From assembly GCA_020849275.1 (NCBI GenBank), contig JADLGO010000067.1:119389-183388 (forward strand): 64,000 nt of DNA, written 5' to 3'. Positions 1-8,703 of the stretch are shown piece after piece. The translations under genes and the position numbers were made by a program. Each line of letters opens with the position of its first letter. Positions within the stretch are counted from its first letter, which is position 1. Source of the stretch: Chthonomonadales bacterium (lineage in GTDB: Bacteria; Armatimonadota; Chthonomonadetes; Chthonomonadales; CAJBBX01). The notes under the pieces are model-generated. The model worked only from the letters and a program-made list of their open reading frames with translations, had not been told where the DNA came from and ran no database searches.

Positions 1-1
1 G

Positions 2-586
2 TGGGAGCGCGCGGGTTACACGTTCAGCATGCCCGTGGTCTACACGTGGTACCCGACCTGGGGATGGTACGACTTCGAGCCGGGCGATTACCGCTGGTTC
101 TACAACATGCTCCTCGTGGCGACGAACGCGGCGCGCAGCGCCCCGCCCGGCCTGCCGATCGTCAGCTTCGTCCACTGGCACACGACCGCGCCACCCGAGG
201 CCGCCGACCCTGCGGTCAGGCAGATGGGCGAGGCGGCGTACCAGGAACTCCTCTGGCACATGCTGCTGCGCGGGGTCGACACGTTCTTCCTGTGGTGCGT
301 GCCCCAGGAGCAGGCCCAGGAGGTTCGACTGCTTCATCCGGTATGGGCAGCCGCGCAGGAGCACGGCGAGTTCCTGGATCGCGGCGTGCCGATATCGTTC
401 GACGTGCCGCCGAAGCCCGGCACCGTCGTCTCGGGCCTCCGGCTCGGCGAGCGAGTGCTGGTGCGGCGCACAGACTTCGCCGGCTCCGTCGCGGAGGTGG
501 AGTTGCGGGTACACGGCCGCGCCCTGCGCGTGCCGGCCTCCCCCGGCAGGTGCCAGGTGCTGACTCTGGCTCCGCGCGAGCGCTGA
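2..586 (+). CDS. C-terminal part of an unidentified, possibly glycosidase-like protein
   Basis: The reading frame is open from the first base of the window and ends at a TGA at 584-586, so about 194 residues of a longer protein are visible. A short in-frame ATG at 29 exists, but the sequence before it (WERAGYTFS) continues the same protein, so the real start lies upstream of the window. The visible part is rich in Trp and Tyr (TWYPTWGWYDFEPGDYRWFY), followed by a predicted helix-rich stretch and a beta-rich tail, which resembles the end of a TIM-barrel glycosidase plus a small beta domain. I do not recognise the family. The next gene starts 65 bases downstream on the same strand and is a pectin-type lyase, so a carbohydrate role is possible but inferred only from context. 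Confidence 0.6.
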   Translation, partial: WERAGYTFSMPVVYTWYPTWGWYDFEPGDYRWFYNMLLVATNAARSAPPGLPIVSFVHWHTTAPPEAADPAVRQMGEAAYQELLWHMLLRGVDTFFLWCVPQEQAQEVRLLHPVWAAAQEHGEFLDRGVPISFDVPPKPGTVVSGLRLGERVLVRRTDFAGSVAEVELRVHGRALRVPASPGRCQVLTLAPRER

Positions 587-651
587 GGCCCGCGAGCGGG
601 CGCAACGCACGGCCGGCGCGGCGAGACGGACGCCTGGCGAAGGTTGCCGCC

Positions 652-1731
652 ATGTCGAAGGGACAGACCTACGAGCACGAGCGCGTCGAGTTCGCGGACG
701 CTGGCACGGGCGCCGAGATCGTGCAGCTCACGAGCTTCCCGACCGTCAGCGTGTGCCTGCCCTACGTCAGCCCGTGTTTCACGCCGGACTCGCGCAGGCT
801 CATCTTCGTCTCCCAGCGCCAGGCGGCGCGCGATGCGCCGTGGGACCTCTTTCGCGTGGACGTCGACGGCTCCGACCTGACGCAGCTCACGGAGACAGAG
901 GGAATCGCCCCGTGCGGCCTGACCCCCGATGGGGCCGCCGCCCTCTTCACGCGCGGCTCCTCGCTGTGGCGCGTGGAGATGGACACCTGCCGCGAGACGG
1001 AGGTGGCGCGCGCCGACGGCTTCGTCCTCAGCGGGCTCGGCCATCCATGGCCCGACGGCCGCCACCTGTTCGTGTGCGCGCGCCGCTCGAACGGCGCCGA
1101 CGGGCTGCTGCGGCTCGACCTTGCGGGTGGAGCCCCGCTCTTTGTGCCGGGAGCCGAAGGCGTCTCGGTCACCCTGCACTCCTGCTCACCCGGCGGCGCC
1201 GGGCTGCTCGCCATCCGCACCGGCCCGGCGGGCATGTCATACGCCCTCCTGGACGCCGACCTGCGGGAGCGCGCCCTCTTCACGAGCGGCTTCGACTTCG
1301 CGCATTGCACGTTCCTCGGCAGATCCGATCGCCTCCAGGGCTGCGGCCTCCCCCCGCTGCGCGCCATCCTGACACTGGCCCCCGGCGAGGGTGACCCGCG
1401 GCCTCTCGCCGAGGGGCCCTACTTCTGGCACTCGGCCTCCAGCCTGTGCGGCGAATGGATCGTGGCCGACACCAACTGGCCGGACGAGGGGATTCAGCTC
1501 GTTCACGTGCCCACGGGCCGTGCGCGGCCCCTCTGCCGCCCGGGCAGCTCGGAGGGCCACCCGCAGCGCACGCACCCCCACCCACGATTCAGCCCCGACG
1601 GGCGCGTCGCCCTCTACAACTCCGACCGCACCGGGATCACGCAGATCTACACGGTCCGCGTCACGGACGAGGCGCGCGAGCGGCTCCGCGCTGGCGACCT
1701 GCGCCGAACGGACCGTACGTTCGCGCGCTGA
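652..1731 (+). CDS. Oligogalacturonate lyase-like seven-bladed beta-propeller (PL22 family)
   Basis: Predicted 359-residue cytoplasmic beta-propeller with TolB/WD40-like blades (FTPDSRRLIFVS near 43-54, FSPDGRVALYNSDRTG near 313-328). The metal site of PL22 oligogalacturonate lyases is visible: Q305, H308 and H310 (QRTHPH) with H260 (FWHS), the same Q-x2-H-x-H spacing known from the Yersinia enzyme. That family cleaves unsaturated digalacturonate by beta-elimination in the last steps of pectin breakdown. No signal peptide is seen, which suits an intracellular oligomer lyase. The ATG at 652 was chosen because the conserved N-terminal blade begins there; the frame is open further upstream but runs through the preceding gene. 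Substrate assignment rests on the metal motif and family resemblance; related propellers of unknown function are the main alternative. Confidence 0.78.
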   Translation: MSKGQTYEHERVEFADAGTGAEIVQLTSFPTVSVCLPYVSPCFTPDSRRLIFVSQRQAARDAPWDLFRVDVDGSDLTQLTETEGIAPCGLTPDGAAALFTRGSSLWRVEMDTCRETEVARADGFVLSGLGHPWPDGRHLFVCARRSNGADGLLRLDLAGGAPLFVPGAEGVSVTLHSCSPGGAGLLAIRTGPAGMSYALLDADLRERALFTSGFDFAHCTFLGRSDRLQGCGLPPLRAILTLAPGEGDPRPLAEGPYFWHSASSLCGEWIVADTNWPDEGIQLVHVPTGRARPLCRPGSSEGHPQRTHPHPRFSPDGRVALYNSDRTGITQIYTVRVTDEARERLRAGDLRRTDRTFAR

Positions 1732-1812
1732 CCGGCCCCGCGGCCATGTGGTATACCAGACGCGCGGGCCACGGCGCCCAACGCCCCGCCGAGCTCCCAC
1801 GGAGTAGCAGCC

Positions 1813-3144
1813 ATGCCGCAATCCCCCCGGGCCTTTCACGTGATGACCAAGCCGATCGGGCCGATCTGTAACCTCGACTGCAAGTACTGCTTCTACCTGG
1901 AGAAGGAGACCCTCTATCCCGGCAACCGACGCTGGGAGATGCCGGACGATGTGCTGGAGCGCTACGTGCGCGAGTACATTGAGCAGCAGGACGTGCCCGA
2001 CATCCACTTCGCCTGGCAGGGCGGCGAGCCGACGCTCCTGGGCGTGCGCTACTTCCACCGCGTCGTCGAGCTTCAGCGGCGCTACGCCGGGGGCAAGCGC
2101 GTCCACAATGCGCTGCAGACTAATGGCACGCTCCTCGACGACCAGTGGGGTCGCTTCCTGCATGAGAACCGGTTCCTGGTTGGCCTCAGCGTCGATGGCC
2201 CGGAGGACCTGCACGACGCCTACCGCGTGGATAGGCGCGGGAGGCCAAGCTTCGCCGACGCGATGCGGGGTCTGGACGTGCTCAAGCGCCACCACGTCGA
2301 GTTCAACACGCTCACCGTCGTGAACCGCCTGAACGCCCGCCGGCCGCTCGACGTATACCGCTTCCTCAAGCGCATCGGGTCGGGCTTCCTCCAGTTCATC
2401 CCCCTCGTCGAGCGGGCCTCGTCCGCGCCGGCCGTCGGCGGGCTGCGCCTCGCCGAGCCGCCGCATCTCGACGCGCCCGAGCCGCAGGGCGACGAGCCCG
2501 CCGTGACCGAGTGGAGCGTCGACGCGCGAGACTACGGCGAGTTCCTGGTCACGATCTTCGAGGAATGGGTCCGTAAGGATGTGGGGCGCGTCTTCGTGCA
2601 GATGTTCGACGTGGCGCTCGGTAACTGGGCGGGGGCGGGCTCATCGCTCTGCGTCTTCGCCGAGACGTGCGGCCAGGGGCTGGCGATGGAGCACAACGGG
2701 GACCTGTACGCGTGCGACCATTACGTCTACCCGGAGCACCGGCTGGGCAACGTGCGCGACACGTCGCTCGGCGACATGGTCGCCTCGGAACGCCAGGTGC
2801 GCTTCGGCCTGGACAAGCGCGACACGCTGCCCCGCCAGTGCCGCGAGTGCTCGGTGCGCTTCGCCTGCCACGGCGAGTGCCCAAAACACCGTTTCGTGCG
2901 CACGGTGGATGGGGAGCCCGGCCTGAACTACCTCTGCCCTGCCTACAAGCGCTTCTTCACGCACATCGCTCCGCACATGCGAACGATGGTGGACCTGCTT
3001 CGCGTTGGTCGAGCTCCGGCGGAGATCATGAGGTTGATCGCGGCGAGCGAGCGGACGCCTCAGCGCGCTGCCGGACGCAACGATCCGTGCCCCTGCGGCA
3101 GCGGCCGCAAGTACAAGGCCTGTTGCCTACGCGGCGGCCTCTGA
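1813..3144 (+). CDS. Radical SAM anaerobic sulfatase-maturase-like enzyme with SEC-C tail
   Basis: A 443-residue radical SAM/SPASM protein. C19, C23 and C26 (CNLDCKYC) form the SAM-binding cluster motif. A Cys-rich SPASM region follows (C near 280-301 and QCRECSVRFACHGECP near 343-361) that would hold two auxiliary 4Fe-4S clusters. The family (anSME/AslB) oxidises an active-site Cys or Ser of sulfatases to formylglycine under anoxic conditions; related SPASM enzymes modify peptides. The end carries a SEC-C zinc motif (DPCPCGSGRKYKACC, about 424-438), often fused to otherwise cytosolic proteins. No sulfatase or small precursor peptide lies nearby, so the substrate is unknown. A perfect 10-bp palindrome (TGGTATACCA, 1749-1758) precedes the gene. 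Its last 18 bases overlap the 3' end of the convergent kinase gene. Confidence 0.85.
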   Translation: MPQSPRAFHVMTKPIGPICNLDCKYCFYLEKETLYPGNRRWEMPDDVLERYVREYIEQQDVPDIHFAWQGGEPTLLGVRYFHRVVELQRRYAGGKRVHNALQTNGTLLDDQWGRFLHENRFLVGLSVDGPEDLHDAYRVDRRGRPSFADAMRGLDVLKRHHVEFNTLTVVNRLNARRPLDVYRFLKRIGSGFLQFIPLVERASSAPAVGGLRLAEPPHLDAPEPQGDEPAVTEWSVDARDYGEFLVTIFEEWVRKDVGRVFVQMFDVALGNWAGAGSSLCVFAETCGQGLAMEHNGDLYACDHYVYPEHRLGNVRDTSLGDMVASERQVRFGLDKRDTLPRQCRECSVRFACHGECPKHRFVRTVDGEPGLNYLCPAYKRFFTHIAPHMRTMVDLLRVGRAPAEIMRLIAASERTPQRAAGRNDPCPCGSGRKYKACCLRGGL

Positions 3145-4260
3145 CGTCTCTGCCGCCGGCAGCGTGAACCAGAACTCGCTCCCGGCGCCCACCTGGCTGT
3201 CGACGCCGATCGTGCCCCCCTGCGCGTCAACGGCCATACGACAGAAGGTGAGCCCCAGGCCCGTCGAGGCGCCTCCGTTGCCGCCCCCGTTCTTGAGCTG
3301 GTGGAACTTATCGAAGATGCGGGCCCTCGCCTCCTCGGGAATTCCCGGCCCGGTGTCGGCCACGGCCACGCGGATCATGCCGTCGGCGCCGCGCGCCGCC
3401 TTGAGGGTGACGGCGCCGCCCTCGGGCGTGAACTTCACCGCGTTGCCGAGCAAGTTCACCAGCACCCGCAGGAGCAGCTCGCGGTCAGCGCGCGCCACGC
3501 CCTCGCCGATGGCGGGGCTCACCTCGCGCCGCACAGTCAGGCTCTTCTCGCGCGCCAGCGCCTCCACCAGCGACTCCGCCTCGTCCATCACCTCGGCCAC
3601 GGGCACCGGCCGCGAGTCGATGGGCATCATGCCCGCCTCCAGCTTGCTGATGTCTAGAAGGTCGTTCACCATCTCCAGCAGCCGGTTCGCTCCGGCGATC
3701 GCACTATCGACGAGCTCGCCTTTGAGGTCCGATGTCAGCCCGAGGCCCTGGACGGTCTGTAGGCCTGTTATCACGTTGGTGAGCGGGGTGCGCATGTCGT
3801 GCACGATCATGTCCGTCAGGCCGTCGCGCGCCTCCTCGGCGGCCTTCAGTTCCGTATGGGCCGTCTGCAACTCGCCGTAGAACTGCTCGGTTCGGCGCTG
3901 CCGCTCCATTTCCACGGCCAGGTTCGGGAACCACTTGCGCACCAGCACGGCGATGATCGTGAGCGCCGAGAGAAGGTTCAGAAGCTTGGGAACCAGCACG
4001 AGTTGCGGCTCGGCCAGCGTCTCGAACAGCTCATGGGGGAGCAGGTTGGTGCGCGCTGTGTACCAGGTGCCGAAGTACATGTTCTCGAGCAGCGTGCGGG
4101 CGCCGTCCAGGAACACGACGACCAGCATGGTGCCGACCATCGGGCTGAGCGCCGTGAGCCGTCGATGCTCGCGCCAGTAGAACACCAGAATCACGGACCA
4201 GCACCCGATCAGGCACCAGTAGAGTCCCGCCGTCACGTAGGCCAGCACGTCCTGGTTCAT
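3127..4260 (-). CDS. Membrane sensor histidine kinase
   Basis: A 377-residue sensor kinase. Three hydrophobic segments (about 8-28, 40-58 and 84-107) form an integral membrane sensor with almost no periplasmic loop. A short coiled coil (about 112-145) follows, then HisKA with the phospho-acceptor H154 (MIVHDMRTPL). The HATPase_c domain shows the N box (N273, LGNAVKFTP), the G1 box (DTGPGI at 302-307) and the G2 box (TGLGL at 333-337). A Gly/Asn-rich linker (about 324-331) sits in the ATP lid. No response regulator is adjacent, so it is an orphan kinase in this window. The start ATG at 4260 gives the first membrane helix directly. Its stop codon lies inside the convergent radical SAM gene. Confidence 0.88.
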   Translation of the reverse strand: MNQDVLAYVTAGLYWCLIGCWSVILVFYWREHRRLTALSPMVGTMLVVVFLDGARTLLENMYFGTWYTARTNLLPHELFETLAEPQLVLVPKLLNLLSALTIIAVLVRKWFPNLAVEMERQRRTEQFYGELQTAHTELKAAEEARDGLTDMIVHDMRTPLTNVITGLQTVQGLGLTSDLKGELVDSAIAGANRLLEMVNDLLDISKLEAGMMPIDSRPVPVAEVMDEAESLVEALAREKSLTVRREVSPAIGEGVARADRELLLRVLVNLLGNAVKFTPEGGAVTLKAARGADGMIRVAVADTGPGIPEEARARIFDKFHQLKNGGGNGGASTGLGLTFCRMAVDAQGGTIGVDSQVGAGSEFWFTLPAAETSEAAA

Positions 4261-4638
4261 GGCAAGATCCGCCCCCTCGCCTCCCTAAGACATTCCGGCG
4301 CCTGGGGGCGACGGGCGCGTCCGCCAGATAGGGCCGGACGCAGACGCGCGGGGGGCCGGCGAGCGCCGGCCGAAGTCAGGCACTATTCTACCTTGCGTGC
4401 GGCGCGGGAGCCAACCGGATGCCATCCCAAACGAGTCCATGCGCACAGGCGCGACCAGGGCCCACCGAGGGTCGCCGGGTAGGCCGCCGAGAGTGGGAAG
4501 CACCGCCGCCTCCCGTCGCGGGCGCCTCCGGCGGCCGCGACGGGCATGCCCGCTGGATGAGGACCGCGTTTCGGCGAGCCCGGACTGGAGGCGGGCCGCG
4601 CAGTCCCTTGAGGGAGCTCCGTGCGGTACCCGCCAGCC
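4261..4638. other. Intergenic region without a recognisable gene
   Basis: This 378-base stretch separates the lactonase gene from the kinase gene, both on the minus strand. Short open frames cross it in several frames but none has a ribosome site or a recognisable product. The only clear structure is the GC hairpin listed separately at 4354-4371. Confidence 0.5.
4354..4371. terminator. Perfect GC-rich inverted repeat, possible terminator
   Basis: GGCCGGCG and CGCCGGCC are perfectly complementary around a 2-base centre (4354-4371). It lies downstream of the minus-strand lactonase gene and upstream of the kinase gene, so it could end transcription of the first. No T-rich tract follows on either strand, so intrinsic termination is doubtful. 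Confidence 0.3.
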
Positions 4639-5499
4639 TCACTCGCAGACCCGCGAGAGGTAGACGGGGCCGCCACGCACGCCCGGCCGCACGCGAAAGA
4701 GAGCGCCGGCCAGAGGGCCGTCCTCGTCGCGCCTGTCACCGCCGCCGCTGGTGACGTAGAGGTCCGCCATGTCTGGGCCGCCGAACGCCATGCTCGATAT
4801 CTTCGGCGCGGGCAGGTGGATGCGCTGCGCCTCGCGCCCGGCCGGGTCAAGCCGCACGATGCTGCCAGCGCCCCATCGAGCCGACCAGACGAAGCCCTCC
4901 TCGTCGATGGCCAGGCCGTCCGGGACCCCATCGCCCTCCGGCACCTCCGCGAAGGAGCGCCGCGCCGTCAGATCGCCCGTCGCGCGGGCGTAGTCGTAGG
5001 CGTAGATGCGCCGCGCCCGTGTGTCCGTGAAGTAGAAGGTTCGCAGGTCCAGGGAGAACCCGGATCCGTTCGCCTCACCGACTCCGCCAACTACCTCCCG
5101 CACGCTCCCACGGGTGTCAAGCAGGTAGAGGCTGCCAAGATGATCGGGTGACGGCATCGTGCCTGCGTACACGCGGCCCTCCGGGTCAGCCGCTACGTCG
5201 TTGAAGCGGGAGCGGTGCTGGGCGCCGATCTCGTCGACGATGATCTCGAGGCGTCCGTGGTGCCATGCGCGCACGACTCCGCGCGACTGGAACAGGAGCA
5301 GCGAGCCGTCGGCCTGCACCGCGATGCCGCCCACCGCGTCGCCCTGGTAGACCTGCTCGGATTTGCCGGTGGCCGGATCGTGGAAGTACATCCGCCCTCG
5401 GGGTATGTCGGCCCAGTAGAGGCGCCGCTCGGTCGGATGCCACGTCGGGCATTCCCCGGTCTGGCAGGCGTAGTCGGCGACGACCACGGGTTCCGTCAT
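4639..5499 (-). CDS. SMP-30/gluconolactonase family lactonase
   Basis: A 286-residue six-bladed propeller of the SMP-30/regucalcin/gluconolactonase family, which hydrolyses sugar lactones using one divalent metal. The expected metal and substrate residues can be placed: E16 (TGECPTW), N100 (SRFND), N144 (EANGSGFS) and D194 (GVPDGLAIDE). Signature strands RLYWADIP (26-33) and FYFTDT (155-160) are present. The ATG at 5499 is chosen because a GGAGG ribosome site lies about 9 bases before it; the same frame is open 26 codons further up, but that extension is Arg/Ala-rich and unlike the family. The likely role is opening an aldonolactone in sugar oxidation. The next minus-strand gene upstream is an aminotransferase, 126 bases away. 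Confidence 0.85.
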   Translation of the reverse strand: MTEPVVVADYACQTGECPTWHPTERRLYWADIPRGRMYFHDPATGKSEQVYQGDAVGGIAVQADGSLLLFQSRGVVRAWHHGRLEIIVDEIGAQHRSRFNDVAADPEGRVYAGTMPSPDHLGSLYLLDTRGSVREVVGGVGEANGSGFSLDLRTFYFTDTRARRIYAYDYARATGDLTARRSFAEVPEGDGVPDGLAIDEEGFVWSARWGAGSIVRLDPAGREAQRIHLPAPKISSMAFGGPDMADLYVTSGGGDRRDEDGPLAGALFRVRPGVRGGPVYLSRVCE

Positions 5500-5625
5500 C
5501 TTCGTGTACCTCCGTGCGGCGCGGCAGCATGCCGCGCTCACGACATAAGACGCCGGTTTGGGCCGGGCCGATCGCACCGCCCCACGCGCCCCCGCAGGGC
5601 CAGGTGCCCTGCGCGGCGCTGGGCC

Positions 5626-6948
5626 TCAGAATCCCGCCCGGAGCAGGTCCCGCGTGATCGCGAGCGTCTCGTCGATGTCCGCCTCGGTGTGGGCGGCCGA
5701 GATGCTGCCCTGCTTGGTCGCCAGCGGAAAGTGGTAGACGCCCCGGTCGATCAGCCCACGGCGGTAGCGCACATCACGGGCCATGTCGTGGCGCTCCGCG
5801 ATGTGGTGCCAGCAGCGCGGCGCCGCGCCCATGAAGTACGCGCAGAAAGCCGAGCCCTGCCGCGCCACGCACGCCTCGATGCCGGCTCCGGCGAAGGCCG
5901 CCTCCAGGCCGGCCTGCATCCGCGCTCCGAGCGCCTCGAGGCGCGGGTAGAGGGTACCCTCCTCTCGCCGCAGCCGCTCCATCGTCGCGATGGCCGCGGC
6001 GGCCGCCACGGGATGGCCATTGTAGGTGCCCGCGATCATCACGCGCTCGCTCGGGTCCGGCGCATCGAAGAGGCCCATCAAGTCTGCGCGGCCCCCGATG
6101 GCCCCCATCGGGTAGCCGTTGGCGATCGCCTTGCCGAACACCGAGAGGTCCGGTCGGACGCCCGCGAGCGCCTGGTAGCCGCCCAGCGCGTGCCGGAAGC
6201 CGGTCTTCACCTCATCGAGCACCATCACGACGCCATGCCGATCACACAGCCCGCGCAGCCCCTCGAGGTAGCCGGGGTCCGGGCGCACGATGCCCACGTT
6301 CTGGAGGATCGGCTCCGTGATCACGCACGCCACCGGATAGCGCTCGAACACCTGCCGCACCGAGGCCAGATCGTTGAAGCTCACCACGTGCACCCGCTCG
6401 CCCACCCCCGGCGCGGCGCCCGCCGAGAGCGGCACGTACCGGTACTCGCCCGGCGACACGCGCGGCCCGATCTCCACGAGGGGGGTCATCACGTTGCACG
6501 CCACCTCGTCGTGCCAACCATTGTAGCCGCCCTGCATCACGACCACGTGCGAGCGGCCCGTGGCAGCGCGCGAGAGGCGCAGCGCGTGGTAGGTGGCCTC
6601 CGATCCCGTGGTGGTGAGCTGAACCATCTCGACAGACGGTACGCATTCGGCCAACAGCTCGCAGACGCCGCACTCCCACGGAGTGGTGCCGGAGCCCATC
6701 AGCGTCTGCCCCTCGTCGAGCGCGCGACGCACGGCGGCCTGCACCTCGGGGTCGTTGTGACCGAGCAGGTAAGGGGCGAACCCGGCATGATAGTCGATGT
6801 AGCGGTTGCCGTCGGCGTCCCACACGTACGCGCCGAGACCGCGCACGAACGCGACCTCGGGCTCGACTTTGCGATTGAGCGAGACGACCCCCCCGGGGAT
6901 ACGGCGACGGCTTGCCTCGAAGAGTTCCGCCGAACGCCTGCGTTGCAT
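5626..6948 (-). CDS. Class III PLP aminotransferase (glutamate-1-semialdehyde aminomutase-like)
   Basis: A 440-residue fold-type I PLP enzyme. The PLP lysine is K273 in SVFGKAIANGYPMGAIGG, preceded by the typical VLDEVKTGFR strand. The N-terminal RRIPGGVVSLNR and the DGNRYIDY motif are characteristic of glutamate-1-semialdehyde 2,1-aminomutases and related aminotransferases. Its position among sugar-degradation genes rather than heme genes suggests a catabolic or secondary aminotransferase rather than the housekeeping HemL. The start at 6948 has a very strong ribosome site (GGAGGAGG, 6 bases upstream). It lies 15 bases downstream of the dual-OB gene and may be cotranscribed with it. The substrate cannot be told from sequence. 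Confidence 0.82.
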   Translation of the reverse strand: MQRRRSAELFEASRRRIPGGVVSLNRKVEPEVAFVRGLGAYVWDADGNRYIDYHAGFAPYLLGHNDPEVQAAVRRALDEGQTLMGSGTTPWECGVCELLAECVPSVEMVQLTTTGSEATYHALRLSRAATGRSHVVVMQGGYNGWHDEVACNVMTPLVEIGPRVSPGEYRYVPLSAGAAPGVGERVHVVSFNDLASVRQVFERYPVACVITEPILQNVGIVRPDPGYLEGLRGLCDRHGVVMVLDEVKTGFRHALGGYQALAGVRPDLSVFGKAIANGYPMGAIGGRADLMGLFDAPDPSERVMIAGTYNGHPVAAAAAIATMERLRREEGTLYPRLEALGARMQAGLEAAFAGAGIEACVARQGSAFCAYFMGAAPRCWHHIAERHDMARDVRYRRGLIDRGVYHFPLATKQGSISAAHTEADIDETLAITRDLLRAGF

Positions 6949-6963
6949 CGTTCCTCCTCCGCT

Positions 6964-7683
6964 TCAGTCCGCCCGCGCCGCGCGTTCCGGGGCCGGGCCA
7001 TCGGCGCTCCAGTCCGCCGGTACCGTGATGACGGCGGCCACCAGCTTGTGGCAGCAGGCGGTCTCCCCGAACGGCTTGCCCAGGCTGAGAGTCAGCAGCA
7101 GGCGACCGCTGGCGTCCTCGCCGAGCGCCGCCCCATGATGGCAACCGTCCGGAAGCGTTGCGGCCCGCTGCTCCCACTCCGGGTCGGTCACAGGCAGGTC
7201 ATACTCCTGATGGCGAAGCGCGAACATGGCCCGCAAGCGCCGAAGGCCGCTTCCGTCCGTGGCCACGCGCCACCGCACCCCGACCGGCGCCGCGAGCGCC
7301 AGCGAGGCGCGGACAGGCAGATCGGCAACGGGAACGCGGTCCTCGCGCGTGCCGAGGACGGTCGGGCCGCGCTCGAGGGCCGCGCGCAACGGCGCAATGA
7401 CCGACCGCGGCGCCGGGCGCGCGCGCAGTCGCCAGGTCACTCCGGCCAGCAGCCAGTTCTCGGGCTGGTGAGGCTCCGGGCGCGGCTCGCGCAGCGTCAT
7501 CTCGACAAGGTCCAGCGGCCGCGCCTCCGAGCCGTCGGCGAGGGTGTACCACGCGGCGTAGAGCACGCCATCTCGGGCAGGGCTCACCGGGCGCACCCAC
7601 CCTCCGCCGTCGGCGCGCAAGCCGGCGACGCAGCGCCCGCCACGGTTGCGTGAGTTCGCCAGGCAGATCACATCGACGCGCAT
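6964..7683 (-). CDS. Dual OB-fold (DuOB-like) domain protein
   Basis: A 239-residue protein beginning MRVDVICLANSRNRGGRCVAG and continuing with GGWVRPVSP, which I recognise as the N-terminal signature of proteins carrying two OB-like folds. They are poorly characterised and are thought to bind nucleic acid or nucleotides. A second beta-rich half follows (LTLSLGKPFGE near 205-215) with an Arg/Trp-rich end. It sits 13 bases downstream of a DUF488 gene and two DUF488 genes precede it, which points to one functional cluster. The ATG at 7683 was chosen because the conserved signature starts exactly there; an open extension to 8049 is only the antisense of the neighbouring DUF488 gene. Family name from memory, function unknown. 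Confidence 0.65.
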   Translation of the reverse strand: MRVDVICLANSRNRGGRCVAGLRADGGGWVRPVSPARDGVLYAAWYTLADGSEARPLDLVEMTLREPRPEPHQPENWLLAGVTWRLRARPAPRSVIAPLRAALERGPTVLGTREDRVPVADLPVRASLALAAPVGVRWRVATDGSGLRRLRAMFALRHQEYDLPVTDPEWEQRAATLPDGCHHGAALGEDASGRLLLTLSLGKPFGETACCHKLVAAVITVPADWSADGPAPERAARAD

Positions 7684-7696
7684 CGTCACCGCCGAT

Positions 7697-8134
7697 CTAC
7701 AGGTGCACGATGCCGAAGCCGCCCCATCGCTCACGCAGGTACTCGGCCGCGAGGCGGCGGTGGCATCGGTCGGCCGTGTGCTCGCTGCAGAGCAGCACCG
7801 CCGGCCCCTCGAGGAGTGATCGGTCAAGGTTGTGCTCCACATCGCGCTCATCGAGCAACCGGCGATAGGCGACCTCGTACTCCGGCCAGTCCCGTCCACC
7901 CTTCCGATAGCGGGCGAGGACCTCCGCGGAGGGCGCGAGCCGCGCTTCATGCCGGTACTCGCAGCCGCACAGCTCGCCAAGGAAGAACGCCAGGTCGTCG
8001 CGCTTGGCGAAACCGGCAAGCTGGGAGACGTTGTTGAGGCGCACATCAACGAGCCGACGCACGCCGTGCTCCTTCAACGCTCCGAAGAAGCTCCGGGCCC
8101 CTCGCCGCGTGAAACCGATCGTGTAGACCTCCAC
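7697..8134 (-). CDS. DUF488 domain protein (short paralogue)
   Basis: A 145-residue DUF488 protein. It keeps the family core: the start EVYTIGFTRRG, the LVDVRLN strand (28-34), and the Cys/His site CSEHTADRCHR (C116, E118, C124, H125). DUF488 proteins are small alpha/beta proteins without an established reaction; the conserved Cys-His pair suggests a metal or catalytic centre. The GTG start at 8134 is supported by a GAGG ribosome site about 8 bases upstream, inside the preceding gene, which it overlaps by 61 bases. The overlap with a second, longer DUF488 gene suggests coupled translation and possibly a heteromeric complex. Confidence 0.8.
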   Translation of the reverse strand: MEVYTIGFTRRGARSFFGALKEHGVRRLVDVRLNNVSQLAGFAKRDDLAFFLGELCGCEYRHEARLAPSAEVLARYRKGGRDWPEYEVAYRRLLDERDVEHNLDRSLLEGPAVLLCSEHTADRCHRRLAAEYLRERWGGFGIVHL

Positions 8135-8685
8135 ACGCTCACCTCATCTTCGTCGAACAGGCCAAGCTGGCCCAGCGTGCCGTCGCGCGCGGCCTCCTCG
8201 TCGCGCACGTCCGGTTCCGTCTGCACGCGCCCGTCGGCGCGCAGGTGCAGCACCTGCGCGCCGCGTTCCCACAGCACCCGCCCCACCAGCAGGCGGCGAT
8301 GGCACTCGGCAGGGCTCTCCTCGCCGCAGAGGATGACGACGCGCCGCTCGCGGGCCAACGCCTCCAGTCGCTCCAGGCCGGCCAGGAAGCGCGCCGATGC
8401 GGCCACCAGGCCGTATAGCACGTGCCCCTGCCCATCGTAGTACTCGAGCTCGCGTGGCCGCCCGCCGAGCGCATCTCCGAGGAACGCGTACTGGATGCCG
8501 GAGGCCGCGGCGCCCGCGCGCAGGGGATCCCGGCTGAAGTGCGGCGTGTAGCGCGAGTAGGGCTGCGAGCGCACGTCCGCCAGCACCCCGACGCCGTGCC
8601 GCGCCAGGAGCGCCAGCAGCTCGTCGAGGCTCATGTTGGAATGCCCCACCGTGTAGATGACCAGCGGCCGTTGCCCCTCGCCCAC
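8074..8685 (-). CDS. DUF488 domain protein (long paralogue)
   Basis: A 203-residue DUF488 protein with the GHS motif (14-16), DVRSQPYSRYTPHFS (37-51) and CGEESPAECHR (C120, E122, C128, H129). It is more canonical than its downstream neighbour and has an acidic/Ser-rich C-terminal tail of about 45 residues (FDEDEVSVW) that lies within the overlap. The GTG start at 8685 follows GGAGG by 6 bases. The two DUF488 genes differ clearly in sequence (one has GHS and PHFS, the other GFT and no PHFS), so they are old paralogues rather than a recent duplication. Confidence 0.82.
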   Translation of the reverse strand: MGEGQRPLVIYTVGHSNMSLDELLALLARHGVGVLADVRSQPYSRYTPHFSRDPLRAGAAASGIQYAFLGDALGGRPRELEYYDGQGHVLYGLVAASARFLAGLERLEALARERRVVILCGEESPAECHRRLLVGRVLWERGAQVLHLRADGRVQTEPDVRDEEAARDGTLGQLGLFDEDEVSVWRSTRSVSRGEGPGASSER

Positions 8686-8703
8686 CCCACACCTCCCGCC
8701 GAC

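Noticed and set aside
5215..7653. 812-codon open frame on the plus strand
   Set aside because: It is antisense to the lactonase, aminotransferase and dual-OB genes, has Arg/His/Ala-biased composition and no family resemblance; a GC-rich shadow.
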